From NCBI RefSeq assembly GCF_019431455.1, contig NZ_JAHYSR010000028.1, positions 1 to 39,314 of the forward strand: a DNA stretch of 39,314 nt, given 5' to 3'. Origin of the DNA: Paracoccus bogoriensis (GTDB lineage Bacteria; Pseudomonadota; Alphaproteobacteria; Rhodobacterales; Rhodobacteraceae). Under the pieces are notes generated by a model, which was given only the letters and a program-made list of their open reading frames with translations, was not told the DNA's origin and did no database searches. Positions 17,676 to 26,698 of the stretch are shown in pieces. The position numbers and the translations under genes were made by a program. Each line of letters opens with the position of its first letter. Position 1 is the stretch's first letter.

Positions 17676-18830
17676 GTGACACGACGCATCTCGATCCTTG
17701 GCGCGACCGGCTCGGTCGGGATCAGCGGCGTCGATCTGATCCGCCGCGACCTGGACCGCTATCAGGTCGTGGCGCTGACCGGCGGGCGCAATATCGCGCG
17801 TCTGGCGCAACAGGCGCGCGACCTGCGCGCCGAAATCGCCGTGACGGCCCATGATGACCTGCTGGGGGAACTGCGCGCCGCGCTGGAGGGCAGCGGCACC
17901 ATCGCCGCCGCGGGCCGCGAGGCCCTGATCGAGGCCGCCGCTCGTCCCGCCGATTGGGTCCTGTCGGCCATCGTCGGTGCGGCCGGGCTTGCACCCGGAT
18001 TGGCCGCGCTGGCGCAGGGCGGCGTTCTGGCGCTGGCCAACAAGGAATCGCTGGTCTGCGCGGGGGCGCTGCTGCGGCAGGCGGGCAAGGCCGCCGGCGC
18101 GACGATCCTGCCGGTGGACAGCGAACATTCCGCTTTGTTTCAAGCTCTTCAGGGAGAAACCCTTGACAGCGTCAAGGATGTGACCATCACCGCCTCGGGC
18201 GGCGCGTTCCGCGACTGGCCGCTTGAGCGGCTGGCGGCGGCGACCGTGGCCGAGGCCTCGACCCATCCGAACTGGGCGATGGGCCAGCGCATCACCATCG
18301 ACAGCGCCTCGATGTTCAACAAGGCGATGGAGGTGATCGAGGCCAGGGAATTCTTCGGCATCGGCCCCGACCGTATCAAGGTTCTGGTCCATCCGGAATC
18401 GATCATTCACGCAGTGGTCAGCCATCACGACGGCGGTTCCATCGCGCATCTGGGCGCCCCTGACATGCGTCATGCCATCGGCTATGCGCTGAACTGGCCG
18501 GAACGCCGGCCGCTGCCTGTCGCGGCTCTCGATCTGGCCGCCTTGGGCAGCCTGACCTTCCGCCAGCCCGACGAACGCCGTTGGCCCGCCCTGCGCCTTG
18601 CGCGCGAAGTAATGGCGGCCGGCGGCGCGGCCGGCGCGGTTTTCAATGCCGCCAAGGAGCAGGCGCTGGACGATTTCATCGCCGGGCGCATCCGCTTTAC
18701 CGACATGGCCCCGCGGGTCGAAGCCACCCTGGCCGCGTTGGCCGGGCAGCCCGGATTCGGAATCGACCCGGCCAGCCTGGACGAGGTTCACCATTGGGAC
18801 GCCCTGTCCCGCGAAAGGACGGCCGCATGA
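17676..18830 (+). CDS. dxr: 1-deoxy-D-xylulose 5-phosphate reductoisomerase
   Basis: A 384-residue NADPH-dependent enzyme that converts DXP to MEP, the committed step of the MEP isoprenoid pathway. SILGATGSVG at residues 6-15 is the NADPH loop. ANKESLV, PVDSEHSALFQAL (metal ligand D and E), SASMFNKAMEVIEA and VHPESIIHAVV complete the active site. It starts with GTG one base after the cdsA stop. The last 4 nt overlap rseP. Confidence 0.97.
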   Translation: MTRRISILGATGSVGISGVDLIRRDLDRYQVVALTGGRNIARLAQQARDLRAEIAVTAHDDLLGELRAALEGSGTIAAAGREALIEAAARPADWVLSAIVGAAGLAPGLAALAQGGVLALANKESLVCAGALLRQAGKAAGATILPVDSEHSALFQALQGETLDSVKDVTITASGGAFRDWPLERLAAATVAEASTHPNWAMGQRITIDSASMFNKAMEVIEAREFFGIGPDRIKVLVHPESIIHAVVSHHDGGSIAHLGAPDMRHAIGYALNWPERRPLPVAALDLAALGSLTFRQPDERRWPALRLAREVMAAGGAAGAVFNAAKEQALDDFIAGRIRFTDMAPRVEATLAALAGQPGFGIDPASLDEVHHWDALSRERTAA

Positions 18831-20158
18831 CCGAGATCCTGACCGGCACGCTTGGCACCTTGTGGACGCTGGCGGCTTTTGTCGTCGCACTTGCGGTGAT
18901 CGTGACGGTGCACGAATACGGCCATTACATCGTGGGTCGCTGGTCCGGCATCCGGGCCGAGGTCTTCAGCGTGGGCTTCGGTCCGCGCCTGGCTGCGCGG
19001 CGTGACCGGCGCGGCACGGTCTGGCAGGTCGCCGCGATCCCGCTTGGCGGCTATGTGCGCTTTCTGGGCGACGACAACATCGCCAGCGCCGGGCCGGGAC
19101 GCGCGGTCGATCCCGCGCTGCGGCGGCAAACGCTGGACGGCGCGCCGCTTTGGGCGCGCTTTGCCACGCTGCTGGCCGGGCCAGTCTTCAATTTCATCCT
19201 GTCGATTCTGATCTTCGGCGGCTTTGCGGTTGTGCAGGGCATTGCCCAGCCCGAGGTGCGCGTGGGCACGATCTCGGCTGCGCCGCCCGAGGTGCAGAAC
19301 CAGCTGCAACCGGGCGATCTGGTCCTGGCGGTGGGCGACCAGCCCATCGAGACCTGGGCCGATCTGGGCCGCGCCTCAGAGGCGCTGCCCCATCAGCCCG
19401 TCCAGACCTGGACCATAGAACGCGATGGCCGCCGCATGACGGTTCCCGGCCCCGACCCGATGCCCGCCCGCATCTCGGGCGTGGCGCCCCGCAGCGCCGC
19501 CGCCGAGGCGGGTCTGCGCGCCGGCGACGTGATCCTGACCATCGACGGCGAGACGGTCGCGCGCTTCACCGACCTGCGCGCCGCCGTCGAGGCCGCCGAG
19601 GGCGCGCCCCTGGATCTGCGCATCTGGCGCCCCGGCGCGGGCGAGCGCGAGGTGACGCTGCGCCCGAAACTGTCGGATCTGCCCGCCCAGGGCGGCGGGT
19701 TCGAGCAGCGCTGGCTGATCGGCGTCACCGGCGGAGAAAGTTTCTTTTCCCCCGCCACCCGTCGCGCCGGCCCTGTCGAGGCGCTGGCTCTGGGTGCGGC
19801 GCAGACCTGGGCGATCATCGCCTCGTCCCTGACCGGGCTTTGGGCCATGATCACCGGCCAGATCGGCACCTGCAACCTGGGCGGCGCGATCAGCATCGCG
19901 GAAAGCACGGGCCAGGCGGCCAGCGCGGGGGGCGGTAACTTCCTGTGGTGGATCGCGGTCCTTTCGGCGGCGATCGGCTTTCTGAACCTGCTGCCGATCC
20001 CGGTTCTGGATGGGGGGCATCTGATGTTCTACAGCTACGAGGCCATCACCGGGCGCAAGCCCTCGGACCGGGTGCTGAACGTGCTGACCTCGATCGGGTT
20101 GTTTGCGGTGCTGTCGCTGATGATTTTCGGGCTGACCAACGATCTTTTCTGCCCTTGA
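18827..20158 (+). CDS. rseP: RIP metalloprotease RseP (site-2 protease)
   Basis: A 443-residue inner-membrane zinc protease that performs intramembrane cleavage of anti-sigma factors and signal-peptide remnants. The HExxH motif HEYGH is at residues 29-33 in the first helix, followed by GFGPRLAARRDRRGTVWQVAAIPLGGYV. Two periplasmic PDZ domains lie at about 120-290. The second zinc motif NLLPIPVLDGGHL is near residue 385. Four membrane segments are expected. The ATG overlaps the dxr stop by 3 nt. Confidence 0.96.
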   Translation: MTEILTGTLGTLWTLAAFVVALAVIVTVHEYGHYIVGRWSGIRAEVFSVGFGPRLAARRDRRGTVWQVAAIPLGGYVRFLGDDNIASAGPGRAVDPALRRQTLDGAPLWARFATLLAGPVFNFILSILIFGGFAVVQGIAQPEVRVGTISAAPPEVQNQLQPGDLVLAVGDQPIETWADLGRASEALPHQPVQTWTIERDGRRMTVPGPDPMPARISGVAPRSAAAEAGLRAGDVILTIDGETVARFTDLRAAVEAAEGAPLDLRIWRPGAGEREVTLRPKLSDLPAQGGGFEQRWLIGVTGGESFFSPATRRAGPVEALALGAAQTWAIIASSLTGLWAMITGQIGTCNLGGAISIAESTGQAASAGGGNFLWWIAVLSAAIGFLNLLPIPVLDGGHLMFYSYEAITGRKPSDRVLNVLTSIGLFAVLSLMIFGLTNDLFCP

Positions 20159-20171
20159 TGCCGCAGGGCTT

Positions 20172-20200
20172 TTGACAGGCGCGCCCCGTTGGCGCTAGAG
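20172..20200 (+). promoter_or_regulatory. Possible bamA promoter
   Basis: A perfect -35 TTGACA (20172-20177) is followed after 17 bp by CTAGAG (20195-20200), in the 90-bp rseP–bamA gap. The -10 is weak, so the call rests mainly on the -35 and the spacing. Confidence 0.4.
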
Positions 20201-20248
20201 AACCTGAAAAAGATCGCCGTCGCGGTCGCCGAGACAAGAGGGGCAGGC

Positions 20249-22543
20249 ATGACACGGAAACTGGGCAAGGGCGCAGTGGCGCTGATGACGGCTCTGGCGG
20301 TTGCCGCACCGGCAAGCGTGGCGCCCTGGCAGGCCAGCGCGCAGGCGGTTTCGGCCATCCGGATCGAAGGCAATCAGCGCGTCGAGGACGGCACGATCCG
20401 GTCCTTCATGAACCTGCCCGCCGGGAATGCCTCGCCAGGCGAGATCAACGATGCCCTGCAACGACTGCAAAATTCGGGCCTGTTCGAGACGGTCGAGATC
20501 ATTCAGCAGGGCGGCACGCTGGTCGTGCGCGTGCGCGAATATCCCACGATCAACCGCATCAATTTCGAGGGCAACCGCCGTCTGAACAACGAACGTCTGT
20601 CCCAGATCATCCGCAGCCAGGAACGCCGCATCTACCAGCCCAGCCAGGCGATTCAGGATGCACAGGCCATCGCCGAGGTCTATGCCGCCGAGGGCCGTCT
20701 GGCCGCCCGCGTCGATCCGCGCATCATCCGCCGCAGCGACAACCGCGTCGATCTGGTCTTCGAGGTCCGCGAGGGCAATGTGACCGAGATCGAGCGTCTC
20801 AGCTTTACCGGCAACCGCGCCTTTTCGGACCGCCGCTTGCGCAACGTGTTGCAGACCAAGCAGGCGGGCCTGTTGCGGACCTTCATCCGCCGCGACACGT
20901 TCTCGCCCGAGCGGATTCCGCTGGACGAGCAGCTTCTGACGGATTTCTACCGCTCGCGTGGCTATGCCGATTTCCGCGTGCAGGCCGTCGTCCCCGAGAT
21001 CGCGCGCGAACGGGACGCGTTCTTCATCACCTTCAACATCCAGGAAGGCCCGCGCTACCGGTTCGGCCGCATCAATACCGTGTCCGAAATCCCTGGTGTC
21101 GATGCCGCGCCCTTTGCCGCCCAGAACCGCGTCCGCCGGGGCGAGGTTTACAACCCCGCCGTCATCGACAACACGATCCGCCGGATGGAAACCATCGCCA
21201 TCCAGCAGGGGCTGAACTTCGTCAATATCGAGCCCCGCATCACCCGCAACCCGCAGAACCAGACGCTGGACCTGACATTTGCGCTGACCCGCGGCCCGCG
21301 CATCTTCGTCGAGCGCATCGACATCGAGGGCAACACGACCACGCTGGACGAGGTGATCCGCCGCCAGTTCACCACCGTCGAGGGCGACCCTTTCAATCCG
21401 CGCGAGATCCGCAACTCGGCCGAACGCATCCGCGCGCTCGGCTATTTCGCGGATGCCCAGGTCGAGACGCGCCCGGGCAGCGGCCCCGATCAGGTCATCG
21501 TGGGCGTCAATGTCGAGGAACAGCCGACCGGCAGCTTGTCCTTCGGCGCCTCTTACGGCGTCAATGCCGGGATCGGCCTGAACGCAGGCCTGAGTGAGCA
21601 GAACTTTCTGGGCCGCGGCCAGTCCGTCGGGTTGCAGATCTCGACCGCCAGCGGCGACCGCACGGCCTCGGTCAACTTCTCCGAGCCCTTCTTCCTGGGC
21701 CGCAACCTGCGTTTCAGCATTGCGGCCAATTACAACGAGACCGAAAGCCTCAATTCCGATTACGACACCCGGACCATCGGTCTGCGGCCGTCGATCGAGT
21801 TTCCGGTCTCGCAGAATGCCCGGCTTGAACTGCGTTATCGTGTGTCCAAGGACACGCTGCGCAATGTGGACGAGGACAGCTCCATCCAGCTTCGCAATGA
21901 AGAGGGCAGCCGCGTCACCTCGGCCCTGGGCTACAGTTACAACTGGGACAGCCGTCGCACGGGGCTGGACCCGTTGACCTCGTATCGCTTCAGCTTCGGT
22001 CAGGATATTTCCGGCCTTGGCGGTGACGCGAAGGCGGTGACCACAACGATTTCGGCGGGCGTCGAAAGCAATGCCTGGCGCGAAGAGATCACGTTGCGCG
22101 CCCAGGTCGAGGCCGGCGCAATCGAGGGATATGACGGCTACCAGCCCTGGATTCTCGACCGTTTCCGCAGCGGCAGCCGGATCCGCGGCTTCGAGCCGAA
22201 TGGCCTTGGCCCGCGCGATCTGGGGGCCGCCAACCAGGACGCCCTTGGCGGCAAGTATTTCTGGGCCGCCCGCGCCGAGGCGCAATTCCCCATCGGCCTG
22301 CCCGAGGAATACGGCATCAGCGGCGGTCTCTTTGCCGATATCGGCTCGCTCTGGGGGCTTGATGACGTGGCAGGGACGACGGGCACCATCGACGACAGCA
22401 TGAAGGTGCGGTCCGCGGTGGGCGCCTCGATCTTCTGGACCACGCCGATCGGGCCGCTGCGGTTCAACTTTTCCAAGGCGCTGCGCAAGGAAGATTTCGA
22501 CCGCACGCAGAACTTCGACCTGACGATCCAGACCCAGTTCTGA
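20249..22543 (+). CDS. bamA: Outer membrane protein assembly factor BamA
   Basis: A 764-residue Omp85 protein, the core of the BAM complex that inserts beta-barrel proteins into the outer membrane. The ATG at 20249 follows GAGGGGCAG and gives a basic signal peptide ending near ASAQA. Five POTRA domains follow (first: VSAIRIEGNQRVEDGTIRSF). The C-terminal 16-strand barrel begins near GSLSFGASYGVNAGIGL. The loop-6 motif GSRIRGFEPNG (VRGF-type) is present, and the protein ends in aromatic F (LTIQTQF), as outer-membrane proteins do. Confidence 0.97.
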   Translation: MTRKLGKGAVALMTALAVAAPASVAPWQASAQAVSAIRIEGNQRVEDGTIRSFMNLPAGNASPGEINDALQRLQNSGLFETVEIIQQGGTLVVRVREYPTINRINFEGNRRLNNERLSQIIRSQERRIYQPSQAIQDAQAIAEVYAAEGRLAARVDPRIIRRSDNRVDLVFEVREGNVTEIERLSFTGNRAFSDRRLRNVLQTKQAGLLRTFIRRDTFSPERIPLDEQLLTDFYRSRGYADFRVQAVVPEIARERDAFFITFNIQEGPRYRFGRINTVSEIPGVDAAPFAAQNRVRRGEVYNPAVIDNTIRRMETIAIQQGLNFVNIEPRITRNPQNQTLDLTFALTRGPRIFVERIDIEGNTTTLDEVIRRQFTTVEGDPFNPREIRNSAERIRALGYFADAQVETRPGSGPDQVIVGVNVEEQPTGSLSFGASYGVNAGIGLNAGLSEQNFLGRGQSVGLQISTASGDRTASVNFSEPFFLGRNLRFSIAANYNETESLNSDYDTRTIGLRPSIEFPVSQNARLELRYRVSKDTLRNVDEDSSIQLRNEEGSRVTSALGYSYNWDSRRTGLDPLTSYRFSFGQDISGLGGDAKAVTTTISAGVESNAWREEITLRAQVEAGAIEGYDGYQPWILDRFRSGSRIRGFEPNGLGPRDLGAANQDALGGKYFWAARAEAQFPIGLPEEYGISGGLFADIGSLWGLDDVAGTTGTIDDSMKVRSAVGASIFWTTPIGPLRFNFSKALRKEDFDRTQNFDLTIQTQF

Positions 22544-22544
22544 G

Positions 22545-23228
22545 ATGCGTGGCGCGGGTCTCATCGCGGCGCTGGTCCTGGCTTTGCCCGGCGTCGCTCT
22601 GGCCCAGGCCGAAAACGCGAATCCGGGCGACAGATCGGCCGACGCCGTCCTTCCCGCGCCCGAAATGCCCGCGCCCGGAATACCCTCCGCGACCGATGAT
22701 CTGCCTGCGCGGGTGATCGCCCAGCCCGAGGTATCCGGGCCTCCGGTCTCGGCAATCCTGACGATCGACCAGAACCGGCTCTATAGCGAATCCGCCTGGG
22801 GCCGCCGGGCGCAGAGCCTGCTTGAAGCCGAGGGCAGAAAGATCGTTGCTGAAAACGAGCGCCTGACCCAGCTTCTCTCGTCGGAAGAGGCCGCACTCAC
22901 CAAGCAGCGCGCGACCTTGCCGCCCGACGAGTTCCGCCGCCTGGCCGACGCCTTCGACCAGCGCGCCACCCGGATCCGGCGCGAACGCGCGCAGGCTGTG
23001 CAAGCATTGAACGATTGGGCCGACGCGGATCGGGATGCCTTCGTCCGGGCAGCGCTGCCGCATATGGGCGATCTCATGTCCGAACGCGGCGCTGTGGCGG
23101 TGCTGGACTACCGCATGGTCTTTGTCTCGCTGGACGCCATCGACATCACCGAGGCGCTGACCGAACGCCTCGACCGCGAGATCGGCGACGGGACAGGGGC
23201 TGTGCCCCTACCCGAGGCGGCGCCCTAG
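22545..23228 (+). CDS. OmpH/Skp-family periplasmic chaperone
   Basis: A 227-residue exported protein starting 1 bp after the bamA stop. Residues 1-20 (MRGAGLIAALVLALPGVALA) are a signal peptide. A Pro/Ala-rich linker follows to about residue 65. Then comes the Skp-like domain, VSAILTIDQNRLYSESAWGRRAQSLLEAEGRKIVAENERL, with a long charged helical hairpin (TKQRATLPPDEFRRLADAFDQRATRIRRERAQA) and a closing GAVAVLDYRMVFVSLDAIDITEAL strand. It would hold unfolded outer-membrane proteins for BamA. It is the last gene of the envelope cluster here; the usual fabZ–lpxA continuation is missing. Confidence 0.92.
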   Translation: MRGAGLIAALVLALPGVALAQAENANPGDRSADAVLPAPEMPAPGIPSATDDLPARVIAQPEVSGPPVSAILTIDQNRLYSESAWGRRAQSLLEAEGRKIVAENERLTQLLSSEEAALTKQRATLPPDEFRRLADAFDQRATRIRRERAQAVQALNDWADADRDAFVRAALPHMGDLMSERGAVAVLDYRMVFVSLDAIDITEALTERLDREIGDGTGAVPLPEAAP

Positions 23229-23240
23229 GCCCTTTCAGCT

Positions 23241-23629
23241 TCAGTTGAAAGCATAGCCTTCGTTCCTGAGATATTTGGCGCATTCGTCGGGTGTGAAGCG
23301 GCTGAGGATTGTTCCCACAGAGCGCCAGAGCGTGTCGCGCGAGCGGGGTGGGGCGGAGCGCATCCAGTCTATGGGCCTGCTCGATCAGGTCCGGATCCGG
23401 GCTGCACGGAGGCAAGAACAGGAGGTGGGCACCGGCCGAGCGGGCCGGCTGGCGGACAGCCGGGCTCTTGTGGCTACCGCGGTTGCCCATCGCCACCACA
23501 TCGCCAGGCTTGGGGTTTCGGTGTTCCGCCCCTCGCATGGCCGAGTTCCTGCCGCCCATGAGGCCGTGATGGTGCGCCGACTGAACGAAACTCTCGCCGC
23601 CGAGCGCGGCTGACCCCTCCAAGAGGCAA
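23241..23629 (-). pseudogene. IS630-family transposase, decayed C-terminal half
   Basis: One frame gives NPKPGDVVAMGNRGSHKSPAVRQPARSAGAHLLFLPPCSPDPDLIEQ. After a frameshift another gives LSRFTPDECAKYLRNEGYAFN and a stop at 23241-23243. Together they match the last 120 or so residues of IS630 transposases. The catalytic Asp of the usual VxMDN is replaced by Gly (AMGN), while the Glu of the IEQ motif remains. The N-terminal half is absent. The gene is dead. Confidence 0.75.
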
Positions 23630-23809
23630 ACCCATGGCCGAGAAGATGGGGCTGGGGTTGTTCGGATCTTCATCCGGGTCGGCCGCGCCGGTGATCTGGC
23701 GGATGCGCTTCACGATTTCATCGCGCTTCGGCACGTCCAGCGCCTCTACCGTCAGGTCCAGGGTTTGAATGACGATCTGCGGCGCGGTGGTGACCTGCTG
23801 ACCTGCCAC
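23630..23809 (-). pseudogene. Possible phage portal protein fragment (C-terminal part)
   Basis: The minus frame encodes a 60-residue piece containing TLDLTVEALDVPKRDEIVKRI, followed by ITGAADPDEDPNNPSP. The D-x-P-x-(R/K)DEI-x-(K/E)RI … G-x-x-DP pattern resembles the end of the core of P22-type portal proteins. It has no proper start (a stop lies just upstream) and merges into the IS630 relic downstream. Assignment is by motif memory and is tentative. Confidence 0.4.
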
Positions 23810-23816
23810 TGAACAT

Positions 23817-23975
23817 TCATCCAGGTGCGACCGGATCCCGGTCGGTGTTTACGCCGATTGGCACCGGTTGAGCAATCGCGCGACGCGCGGAGCTTTCATC
23901 TCGCGCAGCGGGGCGGACGATTGCGGTGGTCAGTGTCCGCGCGTAGTCAGCCGGAGTTTGGTAATCCAACCGAGC
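23817..23975 (-). pseudogene. IS3-family OrfB transposase, C-terminal remnant
   Basis: The minus strand encodes ARLDYQTPADYARTLTT … ending PVAPG and a TGA at 23817-23819. The LxYQTPAxYAxTLT motif and the final A-P-x-G are typical of the extreme C terminus of IS3-group integrases. The catalytic core is missing; a few shifted codons upstream (to about 24050) may also derive from it. Confidence 0.6.
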
Positions 23976-24457
23976 ACCTGGCTGGGCGGGATGCTGACGC
24001 GCAAGCCGCCGATGGGGTCGCGCGTGGCGCTGGCCAACAGCGAGCGGTGAGTGCCCTTGATGGCTCACTGGCCCGGGGCGGCCTCTACCGATCTCCGGCC
24101 GCGGCGGCGTAAGCCGCTCGTCGGTCGTGAGGACGCAGGACGCGGAATAGGGCAAGGAGAGTTTTGGCGCAAAGGTCGAGAAACGGGATCGGGCGAACCA
24201 GGGTGCAACAGAGTGCCACCGAGCACGCGGCCTTGATCTGGACCCGCTCCGCGAACACCATACGGGCCCGCGGCAGGGAGATGGCCGCAACGGAGGCCGG
24301 ACAGATGTCAGCACCCGACGACGCGCCCGATCCCGCTCCAGAAAATCCCTCTTGCGCCTGGGGCGGTTTCACATGTTGCGTAAATACGTTGGAGGATTCA
24401 CTCAGTGAAACCAGCACCGTAGCTGGTCTGCATGCGCAGACGGAACTCCCCACCTGC
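23976..24457. other. IS-debris spacer without recognisable gene
   Basis: No intact gene. The minus side near 23976-24050 may be shifted IS3 OrfB sequence. Around 24371-24387 the sequence TGTTGCGTAAATA resembles the outer end of IS5-family elements (GTTGCACAAAT-like), about 80 bp before the IS5 transposase remnant. This suggests a degenerate left end. The remainder shows nothing I recognise. Confidence 0.35.
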
Positions 24458-24650
24458 CGCACGATCAATTGGCATGACGACAACGCCGCGTTATCCAGGC
24501 GCGGGTCTTTGGCGATCCGGTTCGATCCCGAGACGCAATGGCTTGCCGCGCCGACCGGCAAGCGCGGCCGTCAGCCGGACTTCACCGATGCCGCGATCCG
24601 GACTTGCCTGACGTTGAAGGCGCGCGTCGGGCTTCGCCACGCCACAGGTG
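24458..24650 (+). pseudogene. IS5-family transposase, N-terminal remnant
   Basis: The plus frame contains INWHDDNAALSRRGSLAIRF, then DPETQW, then TGKRGRQPDFTDAAIRTCLTLKA. This matches the N-terminal DUF4096-like part of IS5 transposases (NW-x-x-YN-x-ALxxRGSLTIWFD…GKRGRQ…SDAAIqtCLt-K). After about residue 60 the similarity stops, and no DDE catalytic core follows. The next 285 bp up to nasT show nothing recognisable beyond a continuing open frame. Confidence 0.7.
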
Positions 24651-24935
24651 CCTGGACGCTCGCCCTCTGGGATCTGACCCACAGCCCGGCATGCGACGAC
24701 CGGCGCATCGATCCGCTGGTGGCTTCCCAGTGGGCACTGACCGACGCCGACCACGAGCGCCTGCCGAGCCCCGGATCGCCGAATGGCCGCAAACGTCCCG
24801 CATGTGGGGGGCCGGTCTTCGGACTGCCGAAAATCTGTGCGCTACGGCTGATTGGCAGGCAGTCGGGGCGCCTCCGGCCCCGGCCACGGCCCCTCCGCCC
24901 TTGCGCTGGGGCCGAGAGCGCGACCTAGCTTCAGC

Positions 24936-25532
24936 ATGACTGGCGCGACCCTTGCCCTTCGGCTTCACATCGTTATCGTCGAACCCTACGAGGCTCGCGC
25001 GCGGTCGCTGATCGAGTGCCTGCAGCCCCTGGGCCATCAGGTCACGGTCATCGCCGAGGCCGCAGGCCTGGCCCGCCGCGTGCGCGAGATCGCGCCGGAC
25101 ATCGTGCTGATCGACATGGCCAACCCCTCGCGCGATACGCTCGAGGAAATGACGCTGGCCTCGGGCCCGTTGGACCGGCCTGTGGCCCTTTTCGTGGATC
25201 GCAGCGATGCCGACCTGACGCGGCAGGCGATCGAGGCCGGGGTCTCGGCCTATGTGATCGACGGGTTGCAGCCCCAGCGCGTGGCCGCGGTGATGGATGC
25301 CGCGATCGCCCGGTTCCAGATGTTCCGCCGGATGCGGCTGGAGCTTGAGGCCACGCGCCGCGCGCTGGAAGAACGCAAGCTGATCGACCGCGCCAAGGGC
25401 ATCCTGATGAAGGCGCGCGGCATCGGCGAGGACGAGGCCTATGCGCTGCTGCGGCGCACCGCGATGGACCAAGGCCGGAAGATCGCCGAAGTGGCCGCGG
25501 CGCTGGTCACGGCGGCGGGGCTTCTGTCATGA
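24936..25532 (+). CDS. nasT: NasT: ANTAR-domain RNA-binding antiterminator
   Basis: A 198-residue two-domain protein. Residues 9-120 form a receiver-like domain (LHIVIVEPYEARARSLIECLQ, with IVLIDMANPSRD at the usual phosphoacceptor region). Residues 130-195 form the ANTAR RNA-binding domain (ALEERKLIDRAKGILMKARGIGEDEAYALLRRTAMDQGRKIAEVA). In Paracoccus, NasT binds the leader of the nas mRNA to allow transcription, and NasS restrains it in the absence of nitrate or nitrite (established for NasST). The ATG at 24936 gives the family length; the frame upstream is IS-derived. It overlaps nasS by 4 nt. Confidence 0.93.
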   Translation: MTGATLALRLHIVIVEPYEARARSLIECLQPLGHQVTVIAEAAGLARRVREIAPDIVLIDMANPSRDTLEEMTLASGPLDRPVALFVDRSDADLTRQAIEAGVSAYVIDGLQPQRVAAVMDAAIARFQMFRRMRLELEATRRALEERKLIDRAKGILMKARGIGEDEAYALLRRTAMDQGRKIAEVAAALVTAAGLLS

Positions 25533-26698
25533 CCCGGACGGCGCTGCGCCTTGGCTTCGTGCCGCTGCTCGATGCCGCGCCGCTGATCGTGGCGCGCGAG
25601 ATGGGCTTTGCCGAGGCCCAGGGCCTCGACCTGACGCTGCGCCCCGCGCCGTCCTGGGCCAGCCTGCGCGACATGGCGCTGTGGGGGCAGGTCGAGGCCG
25701 CGCAGATGCTGGCGCCGGTGCCGGTGGCCATCGCGATGGGGCTGGCCGGGCCGGTCGAGCGGCTGGACATCCTGCAGGTGCTGTCGGTCAACGGCGATGT
25801 GCTGGGGGTCTCGGCTGCGCTCGAGGCGCGGCTTCGCGCCCAGGGCTTCGGCTTCGACTTCGCCGATGCGCTGGCGGCGCGGGCGGCGCTGGCCGCGGCG
25901 GTCGAGGGGCCGCTCAGGATCGGCGTGCCCTTTCCCTTCTCCACCCATGTCGCGCTGGTCCGGCACTGGCTGGCTCAGGAGGCGCCCCCCTACAGCCTGC
26001 ACACGATCCCGCCCCCGCGCATGGCCGAGGCGCTGGCAGAGGGCGAAATTGATGCCTTCTGCGTGGGCGAGCCCTGGGGCTCGGTCGCGGTCGAACGTGG
26101 CGCGGGGGCCCTGATCCTGCCGGGCACCGCGATCTGGGCCGCGGCGCCGGAAAAGGTGCTGGCCGCCCGCCCGTCCTGGGTCGCGGACAACCCCGAGACT
26201 GTGGCGCAGCTGATGCGCGCGGTCTGGCTGGCCGGGCGCTGGATGGACGACCCCGCCAACCGCGTTACGGTGGCCGACCTGCTGGCGCGGTCCGAACATG
26301 TCAATGCCCCGCCCGAACTGCTGGACCGGGCGCTGCGCGGGCAGATGGTGATTTCGTCGCGCGGCGAAGAGCGGCGCGTGCCCGGCATGATCCGCTTCCA
26401 CGAGGGGGCGGCGCCCTTTCCCTGGCGCTCGCAGGCGGCCTGGTTCGCGCGGCAACTGGCGCGGGACAACGGGCTCGACCCGAACGCGGCAATGGCGGCG
26501 GCGGGGGCGATCTGCCGCACTGACCTATACCGAGCCAACCTGCGCGGGATCGGCGCCGATCTGCCCGGTGCCTCGTCGCGAATCGAAGGGGCGCTGGAGC
26601 ATCCGACCGCCGTCGCCTCGGAACGCGGCACGATGATCCTGCCGCGCGATGCCTTCTTCGACCGCACGATCTTTGATCCGGCGCAGCCTGACTGCTGA
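25529..26698 (+). CDS. nasS: NasS: cytoplasmic nitrate/nitrite sensor
   Basis: A 389-residue relative of the NrtA/CmpA solute-binding proteins. It lacks a signal peptide, starting directly with TRTALRLGFVPLLDAAPLIVAREMGFAEAQGL, as expected of the cytosolic sensor. The conserved IPPPRMAEALAEGEIDAFCVGEPWG segment, which lines the anion site in NrtA, is present near residue 160. NasS sequesters NasT and releases it when nitrate or nitrite binds. It is coupled to nasT by an ATGA overlap. The product is clearly paralogous to the NrtA encoded 260 bp downstream. Confidence 0.92.
   Translation: MTRTALRLGFVPLLDAAPLIVAREMGFAEAQGLDLTLRPAPSWASLRDMALWGQVEAAQMLAPVPVAIAMGLAGPVERLDILQVLSVNGDVLGVSAALEARLRAQGFGFDFADALAARAALAAAVEGPLRIGVPFPFSTHVALVRHWLAQEAPPYSLHTIPPPRMAEALAEGEIDAFCVGEPWGSVAVERGAGALILPGTAIWAAAPEKVLAARPSWVADNPETVAQLMRAVWLAGRWMDDPANRVTVADLLARSEHVNAPPELLDRALRGQMVISSRGEERRVPGMIRFHEGAAPFPWRSQAAWFARQLARDNGLDPNAAMAAAGAICRTDLYRANLRGIGADLPGASSRIEGALEHPTAVASERGTMILPRDAFFDRTIFDPAQPDC

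Noticed and set aside
23232..23251. Hairpin CTTTCA-N8-TGAAAG after skp as a terminator
   Set aside because: The stem is short and AT-rich without a following T run, and it lies in IS630-derived sequence.
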